Assembly (NCBI GenBank): GCA_039029315.1
Contig: JBCCGK010000055.1
Span: 9,469 to 73,468 of the forward strand
Direction of reading: 5' to 3'
Source of the DNA: JBCCCJ01 sp039029315
GTDB taxonomy: Bacteria; Bacteroidota; Bacteroidia; J057
Length of the DNA: 64,000 nt
A program made the translations under genes and the position numbers. The notes beneath the pieces were generated by a model that was not told the DNA's origin, searched no databases, and saw nothing but the letters and a program-made list of their open reading frames with translations. Positions 8,801-16,999 of the stretch are shown here, piece by piece. Each line of letters starts with the position of its first letter. The first letter of the stretch is position 1.

Positions 8801-10369
8801 ATGGATAATCCTCCCTCAATTGGACAATCTGTCCCCTTTGATTTTGACAAGAATCATATAGTTTTACACGATATGGACTACTCTGGACTGAATCGAGCCG
8901 TATTTTTTGGCTCCCTGATTGTACTGTTTCTATTTGCTTTTCCATTGTTTTTGGCACCGGAATGGAGTCTGGAACAATTGGATGCCATGAAAACATTTGT
9001 AGACAACAATCTGGGCTATGTGTATCAATGGCTGGCAATCGTGGTCCTGGTCTGTTCGTTTTGGATATCTTTTTCTGCAAGGGGTTCACTTCGCCTGGGA
9101 AATACCAAGCCTGTTTTTTCTATGTATTCCTGGGCCTCCATGATTTTTTGTGCAGGAGTTGCGACCGGTATCCTTTACTGGGGCGGCATCGAATGGGCCT
9201 ATTACATGATCACACCTCCATTTGGTGAAGAGCCTCACAGTCCAGAAGCGATGGAATGGGCGGCTACTTATGGAATGTTTCATTGGGGCATTGCTGGCTG
9301 GGCATTTTATGGGATTCCTGCATTGGCGATCGGCCATGCCTACTATAATTTGGGGAGGAGCTCCATGCGTCTAAGCGTGGCCTGCTCGGGAGTTCTTGGG
9401 AGATATTCGGACGCTTGGCCCGGCAAAGTGATCGATATCCTGTTTATGATCGGTCTGTTGGGGGCCACAGGCACTTCCTTGGGATTGGGAACCCCCATGA
9501 TAACAGCTGCTGTAGATGAGATTCTTGGTACCGGGACCAGTTTTGGGGTCAAATTGGTGATCATCCTGATTTGCTCCCTCATTTTTGCCATTTCAGTTTA
9601 TCTCGGGCTATCCAAAGGCATCAAACGGCTGAGCAATGTCAATACGGCAATGGCATTTGTCTTTCTAGGAATTATTCTGCTCGCTGGCCCCACAGTATTT
9701 ATTCTCAAAATGTTCAGCAATAGTCTGGGGGTAATGGCGCAGAACTTTATCCGCATGATCACCTGGACAGATCCCATCAATAACACCGGATTTGTGGAAG
9801 ACTGGAGCATCTTTTATTGGTCCTGGTGGACAGCTGTAGGGCCTTTTATGGGGATTTTTATTGCCAAAATATCTCAGGGACGCAGTTTCAGACAAATCCT
9901 CCTGGGGACCATGTTTTTTGGTTCTGCCGGTTGCGCCCTCTTCTTTGGTATTTTTGGTAATTATGGTCTGCATCAGGAATTGTCGGATGTTCTGATCAGT
10001 ACAGAACTGGTCCAGCAAGGGGAAGCTGCAAGGGCGATCAGTGATATCATCAAGACTTTGCCTTTGGGAACAATATTCCTGGGCTTTTTTGCTATCATGA
10101 GCCTCATTTTTATGGCCACAACCTTTGACTCTACTTCCTATGTATTGGCACTTGCTACAACCAGAGAAGAGAAAAAGAATCAGGAACCGGCCAGATGGCT
10201 TCGCCTGTTCTGGGCCTTTCTTCTGGTCCTCCTTCCTGTAGGCTTGATGTTGGTTGGCGGCTTAGATGCGTTGAAAACCACTGTTTTATTATCGGCCTTG
10301 CCCCTGGTTGTCGTGTATATCATTCTTATACTTTCTCTTTTTCAATGGACACAAGATCAAAACCAATGA
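8801..10369 (+). CDS. BCCT-family betaine/choline/carnitine-type transporter
   Basis: The protein is 522 residues with about twelve hydrophobic segments. Family signatures are GVATGILYWGGIEWAYY (around residue 120, the glycine-rich TM region) and WSWWTAVGPFMGIFIAKIS followed by QGRSFRQI (around 345), the Trp-rich segment lining the ammonium-compound site. BCCT carriers import quaternary ammonium compounds with Na+ or H+, or exchange them. The N-terminus is short, and an alternative start at Met25 would suit the family as well. It is the first gene of an operon: its TGA overlaps the ATG of the SDR gene as ATGA. The linked oxidoreductases suggest uptake of a compound that is then oxidised, rather than pure osmoprotection, but the substrate is not determined. 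Confidence 0.92.
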   Translation: MDNPPSIGQSVPFDFDKNHIVLHDMDYSGLNRAVFFGSLIVLFLFAFPLFLAPEWSLEQLDAMKTFVDNNLGYVYQWLAIVVLVCSFWISFSARGSLRLGNTKPVFSMYSWASMIFCAGVATGILYWGGIEWAYYMITPPFGEEPHSPEAMEWAATYGMFHWGIAGWAFYGIPALAIGHAYYNLGRSSMRLSVACSGVLGRYSDAWPGKVIDILFMIGLLGATGTSLGLGTPMITAAVDEILGTGTSFGVKLVIILICSLIFAISVYLGLSKGIKRLSNVNTAMAFVFLGIILLAGPTVFILKMFSNSLGVMAQNFIRMITWTDPINNTGFVEDWSIFYWSWWTAVGPFMGIFIAKISQGRSFRQILLGTMFFGSAGCALFFGIFGNYGLHQELSDVLISTELVQQGEAARAISDIIKTLPLGTIFLGFFAIMSLIFMATTFDSTSYVLALATTREEKKNQEPARWLRLFWAFLLVLLPVGLMLVGGLDALKTTVLLSALPLVVVYIILILSLFQWTQDQNQ

Positions 10370-11148
10370 ATCTGGATTTTTCTGGAAAACATATCGCCAT
10401 AACGGCTGGCGCTTCTGGAATCGGCTATGCCATTGCCAAAAGCTTTGAGCGATACGGTGCAAAGGTGTTTATATGTGATATCGATGAAAAGAAGGTGTCT
10501 GATGTCAATGCAAAGCATGCGCATATTCTAGGATCTGTCGTAGATGTGGCTGATGCAAAACAAGTCGCTCGATTCTTTGATTTTATTCGTACCCATTCGC
10601 CAAAACTGGATGTGCTGGTCAACAATGCAGGAATAGCAGGCCCTACCGCGCTGACGGAAGAAATCAAGCCAGAAGAATGGGACCAAACCATTGCCGTCAA
10701 CCTGAATGGGATGTTCTATTCAGCAAGAGAAGCGATTCCGATGATCAAGACAGACAAAGGCGGCTCCATCGTGAATATTGCCTCTAGTGCTGCATATTTT
10801 GGGTATCCATATCGCAGTCCCTATGCTGCCTCCAAATGGGCGATTCTGGGCTTCACCAAAACGATGGCCATGGAACTCGGCCCACTGAACATCAATGTAA
10901 ATGCTATCTGTCCGGGAAGTGTCAAGGGACCAAGGATCGATGCTGTCATTGGACAAGAGGCCCTGCAGAGAAATATCTCTTTTGAAGAAGTGAAAACAGG
11001 CTATGAACGGCAGGTATCTATGCGTTCCTTTGTGGATGCTGAAGACGTAGCACATACCATCTTATTTCTCAGCTCTCCCTATGGACGGATGATTTCTGGT
11101 CAAACCTTGGGAGTAGATGGACATACAGAAACTTTAACGAATTATTGA
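10366..11148 (+). CDS. Short-chain dehydrogenase/reductase (SDR)
   Basis: The start is the ATG at 10366, whose ATGA overlaps the transporter stop; longer upstream readings lie inside the transporter gene. The 260-residue protein has a Rossmann cofactor motif (TAGASGIG, residues 13-20), NNAG at 86-89, and the catalytic Ser140/141, Tyr153 and Lys157 in SPYAASK. Asp38/Asp40 after the second strand (FICDID) favours NAD+ over NADP+. It ends in DGHTETLTNY. Classical SDRs oxidise alcohols or reduce ketones. Co-translation with a BCCT carrier suggests it works on the imported compound or a breakdown product. The exact reaction is not known. Confidence 0.88.
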   Translation: MNLDFSGKHIAITAGASGIGYAIAKSFERYGAKVFICDIDEKKVSDVNAKHAHILGSVVDVADAKQVARFFDFIRTHSPKLDVLVNNAGIAGPTALTEEIKPEEWDQTIAVNLNGMFYSAREAIPMIKTDKGGSIVNIASSAAYFGYPYRSPYAASKWAILGFTKTMAMELGPLNINVNAICPGSVKGPRIDAVIGQEALQRNISFEEVKTGYERQVSMRSFVDAEDVAHTILFLSSPYGRMISGQTLGVDGHTETLTNY

Positions 11149-11149
11149 T

Positions 11150-12136
11150 ATGATGAAAGCAGTTTGGTTCAGCCAATTTGGTCCAGCCAAAGATGTTCTG
11201 ATCTATGGCGAACAGGAAATCATCCCACCCCAGAAGGGAGAAGTGCAGGTGCGTCTTGCCACCTCAGCCGTCAATCCTTCTGATGTGAAGAAGCGAATGG
11301 GTTCAGGTCCCAATCTGTTGGATAATGGCTTTGTCATTCCGAATAGCGATGGAGCAGGTACGATAGAAGCAGTAGGCGAGGGGGTTGACCCTGCCAAAAT
11401 CGGACAAAGAGTATGGATCTACAATGGGCAGTATGGTCGTCGTTTTGGGACGTCTGCTGAGTATATAACTGTAGACGAAAAGCAGGCGGTATTCTTGCCG
11501 GATACTGCCAGCTTTGCAGTAGGAGCTTGTATGGGAATCCCCGCCATGACGGCTCATCGCTGTGTTATGGCAGATGGCAGTGTGGAAGGAAAAATAATCC
11601 TGGTTACAGGAGGAGCAGGTAGGGTAGGGCACTATGCGATCCAGTTTGCCAAATCCGCAGGTGCAACAGTCATCGCTACTGCAAGCTCTCCCGCCTCGCG
11701 CAAGGAGTGTGTGGAGGCCGGTGCAGATTGTGTGGTGGAGCATCCATCATCAGCCGCCAACGAAGCTTTGCTTGCCTTCACAGATGGGCGCAAGGTGGAC
11801 AGAGTCGTAGAGGGAGATTTTGGTAAGAATCTTCCGTATGTGCTTGAGATCCTCGCCACAAATGGAACAATCGCCACCTATGCATCCATGTCCGATCCGC
11901 AACCAACGATCCCTTTCTATCGGATGATGTTCATGGATATCAATGTGAGATTGGTTCTGGTGTATGCCATGAGTTGGGAAGCCAAATCTCAAGCAATGGA
12001 GGACATCACTTCCTTGTTGGAAAAGGATGCCCTAACACATCGAATAGCAGCGACCTATCCTTTGGCAGAATCAGCGGCTGCACATGAGGCGATAGAACAA
12101 GGAAATCAATACGGATGTGTTGTCCTGAAGATGTAG
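11150..12136 (+). CDS. MDR-family zinc-independent NADPH:quinone oxidoreductase-like enzyme
   Basis: The start is one base after the SDR stop, so this is the third gene of the BCCT operon. The 328-residue chain has the GroES-like N-terminal domain (NPSDVKKRMG, then NSDGAGTIEAVGEGVD) and a Rossmann domain with VTGGAGRVGHYAIQFAK (around residue 152), typical of quinone reductases/zeta-crystallin-like enzymes. The structural and catalytic zinc cysteines of alcohol dehydrogenases are absent. Such enzymes reduce quinones or alpha,beta-unsaturated carbonyls with NADPH. Together with the SDR it suggests a short oxidation/reduction route for the transported substrate. The operon ends at a strong intrinsic terminator. 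Confidence 0.88.
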   Translation: MMKAVWFSQFGPAKDVLIYGEQEIIPPQKGEVQVRLATSAVNPSDVKKRMGSGPNLLDNGFVIPNSDGAGTIEAVGEGVDPAKIGQRVWIYNGQYGRRFGTSAEYITVDEKQAVFLPDTASFAVGACMGIPAMTAHRCVMADGSVEGKIILVTGGAGRVGHYAIQFAKSAGATVIATASSPASRKECVEAGADCVVEHPSSAANEALLAFTDGRKVDRVVEGDFGKNLPYVLEILATNGTIATYASMSDPQPTIPFYRMMFMDINVRLVLVYAMSWEAKSQAMEDITSLLEKDALTHRIAATYPLAESAAAHEAIEQGNQYGCVVLKM

Positions 12137-12168
12137 AAATCAGAAGTCTCGCTTCATTCAACAAAATG

Positions 12169-12204
12169 GCCTCTGATCTTTTGGTTGATCAGAGGCTGTT
12201 TTTA
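12169..12204 (+). terminator. Intrinsic terminator of the BCCT-SDR-MDR operon
   Basis: A perfect 10-bp stem (GCCTCTGATC at 12169-12178 and GATCAGAGGC at 12187-12196) encloses an 8-nt loop and is followed by a T-rich tract (TGTTTTTA). It begins 33 bp after the stop of the MDR gene. Confidence 0.9.
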
Positions 12205-12287
12205 TTAGAAAAAATCAAGGAGTCTTCCTCATTCCCCTCTTTCAATACTGAAAAACTTCAACAGGAATATGCATTCACTTGCCAATC

Positions 12288-13250
12288 CTAATGTTTGATC
12301 AACTTGAAAGTGGCTTGGTTATCATCAGAGGAAATGGTCAGGTAATAAAAGCCAGCTTGGGTTTGGGAATGAACATCGATTCGCTGGGTATGCGAGTGGC
12401 TTTGAGCATATATCTTTCTTCCAGAAATATCCGTCAGTTCGATTCGTACGTTGGAATAGGTGTCTCCAAGGTCGATTGTGAACTTGTCCTGCATTGGATT
12501 TGGGTAAACAGAGATCTGGCTGGCAAAGACATTGTCTATGCTGGCAGCCCCACAACTCCAACTAGGATCATATACCTCTCCTGCAGCGGTGGTATCTGCC
12601 CCCAAACTCATCACCAAACTTCCATTGCCTTCACCAACAGTTTGTCCTGCACATTCATCGAAATGATAGAGCAAGACAGTATTGGAATCAAAGGGCCAAG
12701 GGACAGGGGCGATGCTGACCGTGTCCCCAACATAGCGAACGGTGTCCGACACGCGAAACTCATCCATATGTCCGAGGAAAGGAAAACCACCTTCTGCTTC
12801 GGTGTCGCCTATTCGGAAGGAACCCATAGGGACCGTAATTCGAGTGGTGTGTGAAGCCATGTTGACGCCATCCACATAAATCCTTCCTTCAGTGCCATCC
12901 CACACATAGGCAATGTGATACGTGCTGTCAGAAGCAATAACAAAGGAATCTGTCTCAGCATAATAGTCATCCAAATCATAAAAAGCGATGGACCCATAGG
13001 GCTCATATCCCAACCAGGGACTAAAATTTCCATCGTCAAAATTCCAAATGGTGGCTTCTGTGTGAAGAGAATCGATCCGAAGATAGCACTCAAAGGTGTA
13101 GGTCTCATTCAAAGCAGGGAAACCAGAATACGCTAAAAAGTCGTCCGTCCCGTCAAAATACATTTCACTGTCGGTCACTTGTGCGTGAGCTAGTTGGGTT
13201 AGGGTCAACAAGCTAAATAGCCCGAAGATAGTCAGTGTAAATTTTCGCAT
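12288..13250 (-). CDS. Secreted LamG-domain protein with T9SS sorting tail
   Basis: The start chosen is the ATG at 13250 (MRKFTLTIFGLFSLL..., ending AHAQ), which gives a clean signal peptide; an ATG nine codons upstream is possible. The 320-residue product contains one concanavalin/LamG-like jelly-roll domain in about residues 25-210 (YFDGTDDFLAYSG near its start, YHIAYVWDGTEGRIYVDG, then GHMDEFRVSDTVRY). After a Cys-containing linker comes a C-terminal type IX secretion sorting domain (VYPNPMQDKFTIDL ... YYLTISSDDNQATFKLIK). It is therefore probably carried across the outer membrane and attached to the surface. It has no enzyme domain, and glycan or protein binding is the likeliest role. Confidence 0.85.
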   Translation of the reverse strand: MRKFTLTIFGLFSLLTLTQLAHAQVTDSEMYFDGTDDFLAYSGFPALNETYTFECYLRIDSLHTEATIWNFDDGNFSPWLGYEPYGSIAFYDLDDYYAETDSFVIASDSTYHIAYVWDGTEGRIYVDGVNMASHTTRITVPMGSFRIGDTEAEGGFPFLGHMDEFRVSDTVRYVGDTVSIAPVPWPFDSNTVLLYHFDECAGQTVGEGNGSLVMSLGADTTAAGEVYDPSWSCGAASIDNVFASQISVYPNPMQDKFTIDLGDTYSNVRIELTDISGRKIYAQSHSHTQRIDVHSQTQAGFYYLTISSDDNQATFKLIKH

Positions 13251-13431
13251 GGTTTTGGTTACGGTTAAGTGATTCAATACTGTTTTGATTAGCCAGGAGG
13301 AAACCGGGCTTTTATCAATCTATTTAATAAATCAGGACTTCCGCATTCTTTGCCCATACATGGTTAATTATCCCCCCATGATTGGACAAAATATACCTTG
13401 CGGATAGACTTGTTCGGATGGGCGCAAGGGA

Positions 13432-15000
13432 TTATTCGGCGGCAAGAAAATCTTCCAGTTTGTCCAGGCGATTCTTCAGAAGGAATCCTTTGCTCTGGAT
13501 CTTTTCCCCAAATGATAGGTAGGGTTCCTGGATCGGGTTCCATTCTGGCCAGGGAGGAAGTCCATTGCCATTGGGATCTCCATGTTTGGCAAAATTTACC
13601 CAATAGTCTGACACCTGATCAGCATATGCGAGTTCAGCATCTGAGAAGACACCAGAGCCAATAGGCCCAGGATCATTTTCCAGATTGTTCAGAGTATAAA
13701 CAATCTCGGCTCCATGGAATGCGCCATATTTGGTAGGATACCTTTCTTCCGGTGTTTTGGAAAAATAGTACATGAACACTCGACTGCCAGCCTTATGCAT
13801 CTCTTTTGCCCAGCTCCGGTTGTGAAGATGGAAGTTCTGATCACTGAGAAAATCGGTATAGGCTTGCCTGATCGTGCGTGAATCGTGGACTGGATAAGCT
13901 TCAAAGAATAATGCCTCACGTCCTGGAAAACGTCTGGCTATTTCCGCTCGATACCTTGCTGGATCAGTCGTCAGATCTTCAGGAATCCACAGGGACCATT
14001 CATCTGAGTTGGCACCGGTTATGATGTCCACCTTGTTATGCCGGGATTGGGCATAGATTGCCACAATGTCTTCCTGGAATATATGCCCATCTACCATTGG
14101 CTCACTACTCAGGACATTGTCAGAAGAAAAAAATAGCGACACAATATCTTCTGTAGGAAGTGCTCGCATGTCTTCGAGGGTCTTAGCTCCCAGTTGTTGC
14201 ATAAACTGACGGCCTTCTTCCTCCCCTGAAAGATATGTGTGATGGGCCACTTTGAGGTGAGGTCCTGGCCAGAGATAGACACCACTCTGGGCAATGGCCT
14301 TATGAAAGAGGCCTGTGGCCTTTTTACAAGCCGTTAGCAATGTCACGGACCACCCACCGGCAGATTCTCCGGCTATGGTTACATTATCAGGATCTCCCCC
14401 GAAGGCCTGGATGTTTTCCTGCACCCATTCGAGCGCCATGATTTGGTCCATGATTCCATAGTTGCCAGATACCTTGTCGGGACTTTCGTCTGAGAGTTCC
14501 GGATGAGCCAGAAAGCCAAAAGCGTTGAGACGATAGTTGATACTCACGTACACCAAACCCTTTTTGGCGAGATTTTTTCCGAGATATTGAGGATGACTCC
14601 CGCCTTCACGCGTAAGGCTGCCTCCATGAATCCAAACAAACACTGGCTGTTTTGCCGATGGACGAACATTCGATGACCAAACATTGAGATACAGACAATC
14701 TTCAGACATGGACTCAGAAGGAATTTCATAGATGGATGTTTCTCCATATCCCATTTGAGGACAGATATTGCCATAGTGTTGGGCTTTTCTGATTCCTTCC
14801 CAGGTGTCAGGTTCCTGCGGGGCTTTCCAACGCAGCGGACCGACAGGAGGCTTGGCATAGGGAATGCCTTTCCAAACACGCACGCCATCTTCTGTCAGTC
14901 CTCGAATCTGTCCCTGTTTGATTTGAACAAGATGTGGGTCTGAAGGGTGACAGCTTCCAATCATAAGCGTTAGTATTATCAGGAGGAGTCTGGATTTCAT
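13432..15000 (-). CDS. Type-B carboxylesterase lipoprotein
   Basis: The protein is 522 residues with a lipoprotein signal (MIGSC). Family features are the oxyanion-hole HGGS at about 125-128, EDCLYLNVW at about 100, Ser213 in the nucleophile elbow GESAGG, and a catalytic His in YGAFHGAEIVY near residue 430. Type-B carboxylesterases hydrolyse carboxylic esters. Being exported and sited next to an arylsulfotransferase-like gene and a glycan utilisation locus, it may remove aromatic or acyl groups from plant or algal material. It reads in the same direction as the neighbouring sulfotransferase-like gene (72 bp apart), so a two-gene transcript is plausible. Confidence 0.9.
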   Translation of the reverse strand: MKSRLLLIILTLMIGSCHPSDPHLVQIKQGQIRGLTEDGVRVWKGIPYAKPPVGPLRWKAPQEPDTWEGIRKAQHYGNICPQMGYGETSIYEIPSESMSEDCLYLNVWSSNVRPSAKQPVFVWIHGGSLTREGGSHPQYLGKNLAKKGLVYVSINYRLNAFGFLAHPELSDESPDKVSGNYGIMDQIMALEWVQENIQAFGGDPDNVTIAGESAGGWSVTLLTACKKATGLFHKAIAQSGVYLWPGPHLKVAHHTYLSGEEEGRQFMQQLGAKTLEDMRALPTEDIVSLFFSSDNVLSSEPMVDGHIFQEDIVAIYAQSRHNKVDIITGANSDEWSLWIPEDLTTDPARYRAEIARRFPGREALFFEAYPVHDSRTIRQAYTDFLSDQNFHLHNRSWAKEMHKAGSRVFMYYFSKTPEERYPTKYGAFHGAEIVYTLNNLENDPGPIGSGVFSDAELAYADQVSDYWVNFAKHGDPNGNGLPPWPEWNPIQEPYLSFGEKIQSKGFLLKNRLDKLEDFLAAE

Positions 15001-15021
15001 GCTTTTATTTAAGAATTGCCA

Positions 15022-15054
15022 GGGAGAAGAAAGAGATTGCGTCCTTTCTTCCCC
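15022..15054. other. Imperfect hairpin between arylsulfotransferase-like and esterase genes
   Basis: GGGAGAAGAAAG (15022-15033) faces CTTTCTTCCCC (15044-15054) across a 10-nt loop, with a two-base bulge. No clear T-tract follows in the direction of transcription (minus), so it is more likely a processing or attenuating hairpin than a full terminator. Confidence 0.35.
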
Positions 15055-15072
15055 TTGAAAATGATGAAGGGT

Positions 15073-16722
15073 CTATCTTTCATGTCTCACCAAAATCTTG
15101 TCCATCCTGCCATTCTGAGTCTCCAAAAAATAGATCCCTGCACTGAAGCCCTGCAGATCCAACTCAGCTTGCTCACTTATAATACCACTTAGCAGGAGTT
15201 GGCCTTGATGATTGATCAATCGAAATGGTCCCGGACGATTCAAAACAGTCAGTTTGTCTATCACAGGGTTGGGAAAGATATCTGTGGAAGGCTCAGGGAT
15301 CTCAGGGATCTCAGGCATATCGGATGTCGGGCACAGAATGGAGTCCGGTTCCAATTCGATGGGTTGACCTGGCAAGACATCTCGCCCTATAAATGCTGGA
15401 TAAGACTGGGAATATTTGGTGGCGCGAAAGACTGTATTGACGCCTTCCCCACTCGGATTGACCATGGGTGTTCCTTGAGTCGCAATCCCAAAGATAGAAA
15501 TAGGACTTACGTATTTCCAGACTTGCTCCTTGTCAGAATTGATTTCAAAGAATGTCCCATGTGCGCCATCATCAATCAGGATATTGCCATTGGGTAATTG
15601 TTGTGCTCCTGAGATAAAGCGGGAATAAAAACTTTCTGGTGGATCTGCCATATACTCCCAATGATAGTCTATGGGTAAAAAGCGTCCATTCTCCTCGCGG
15701 CTATATTCACCATTCCTGACAGTCGGATCGATCTTGACTACCGAGGAATAGCTGCCATCAGGCCGATTGTTTCCATTGTTGAAAATCAGGATTTTGCCTT
15801 GATCTGGTAGGCCAGGAGCGATCCAATGTGCATTGTGTTGGCCAAATAATTGTTGGTGTGTACTGTCTCCACGGCGGTAGGTTTGTGGGTTGCCCCAGCG
15901 AAACAGCAAATCACCTTTGGGACCAGCTGCTTCGGCAGTGGTGCTGCCATGGTCAATGATCCAGATTTCATCAAAGTACAGAACACTGAGCATGATTTGA
16001 TCCAACTCAGCATGATAATGAATAGCATTGGCGTGAAGCCAGTCTGCGCCATCATTTCCGGGTCGGATATAGTTAAGATCGATCTTCTCTGGATGTGCTG
16101 CAACCTCCCCATAATTCTGTTTGCTCGAATCAATGTCCTGAATGAGGTGATCCCAGGACCTCCATTGCCAGACGATCTGGCCCGAATCTGGACCAAGAGG
16201 TGCCACTTCTACGATACGCTCTGGCCAGAGACTATCATCACTTAACAAGGTGGAATCTCTTCCAGCAGCGATGGCTTCCTCTTTTCCGATCTGTTCCCAG
16301 GCCAGTATCAAAACATTTCCATTGGGAAGGACTTGAAAGTCGTGATGGGCTCTATAGTCTGAGGAATTATAAGTAAATGACCAGAGGAGGTCATTGTCCC
16401 AATCAAAGCGTTCAATCAGTCCTCCTCCTCCTCCTGCATGAAATGTCATATTGCTCAGTTTGCCTGCTCGAAAGAGTGTCCCATCTGGCATGAGGTAAAC
16501 GGCATTGCCCGGTCTTTGACCAGTCTCCCAATGGTGCACCAAGCGGCCACAATTGTCGATGAGGTAAACGGTATGGTTGGCTATAGGGGAGAAGAGGGTA
16601 AATCCGTCAAATACATCCTCCTTTACCTCAAATGTACCTACTGTCTTTTCCTGTCCAAATAGATGGCCGCTTATCAAAAGAGTGGATAGCAAACAGAAGA
16701 GAATACATGCCTGCTTTTTCAT
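15073..16722 (-). CDS. Arylsulfotransferase (ASST)-family beta-propeller protein with T9SS tail
   Basis: The ATG at 16722 (MKKQACILFCLLSTLLIS) is preferred because it gives a normal signal peptide; 16 more codons are open upstream. The 549-residue chain has the ASST propeller pattern: GYxLF-like start (DGFTLFSP), YLIDNCGRLVHHWET, HHDFQVLPNGNVLILAWE, HANAIHYHAELDQIMLSV and QHNAHWI, each supplying a conserved His. ASST enzymes transfer sulfate between phenols without PAPS through a His intermediate. Eukaryote-like relatives in Bacteroidota may not keep that activity. The C-terminus is a T9SS sorting domain (IFPNPVIDKLTVLN ... AGIYFLETQNG), so the protein is likely surface-exposed. It is divergent from the SusC operon (277 bp gap). 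Confidence 0.8.
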   Translation of the reverse strand: MKKQACILFCLLSTLLISGHLFGQEKTVGTFEVKEDVFDGFTLFSPIANHTVYLIDNCGRLVHHWETGQRPGNAVYLMPDGTLFRAGKLSNMTFHAGGGGGLIERFDWDNDLLWSFTYNSSDYRAHHDFQVLPNGNVLILAWEQIGKEEAIAAGRDSTLLSDDSLWPERIVEVAPLGPDSGQIVWQWRSWDHLIQDIDSSKQNYGEVAAHPEKIDLNYIRPGNDGADWLHANAIHYHAELDQIMLSVLYFDEIWIIDHGSTTAEAAGPKGDLLFRWGNPQTYRRGDSTHQQLFGQHNAHWIAPGLPDQGKILIFNNGNNRPDGSYSSVVKIDPTVRNGEYSREENGRFLPIDYHWEYMADPPESFYSRFISGAQQLPNGNILIDDGAHGTFFEINSDKEQVWKYVSPISIFGIATQGTPMVNPSGEGVNTVFRATKYSQSYPAFIGRDVLPGQPIELEPDSILCPTSDMPEIPEIPEPSTDIFPNPVIDKLTVLNRPGPFRLINHQGQLLLSGIISEQAELDLQGFSAGIYFLETQNGRMDKILVRHER

Positions 16723-16999
16723 TTTTGGGGAGTCGAATTGGTTCTGTTTTCCATGTGTCTCGTTGGACAAAGAGGCGATTCATTCTTTCGAGTAATGTAG
16801 ACATATCCTTGGTTCGACACACGTATCCAAAAATACACATCTCCCCTTGATCGCATTAGCCACAATATCCAAATATGGGGGGTATTTTGTTCAATTTGAT
16901 CATGGGAATCTTCTCTGCTTCAAAATAAGCATATATTCGATATCCAGGGGATTCACTTATTTTTTTCTGATGTTACAATCAGGTTTTAAGAAGCTACAA

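Noticed and set aside
10195..10365. Longer SDR start upstream of 10366
   Set aside because: It lies wholly inside the transporter gene; the ATGA overlap start matches the SDR family length.
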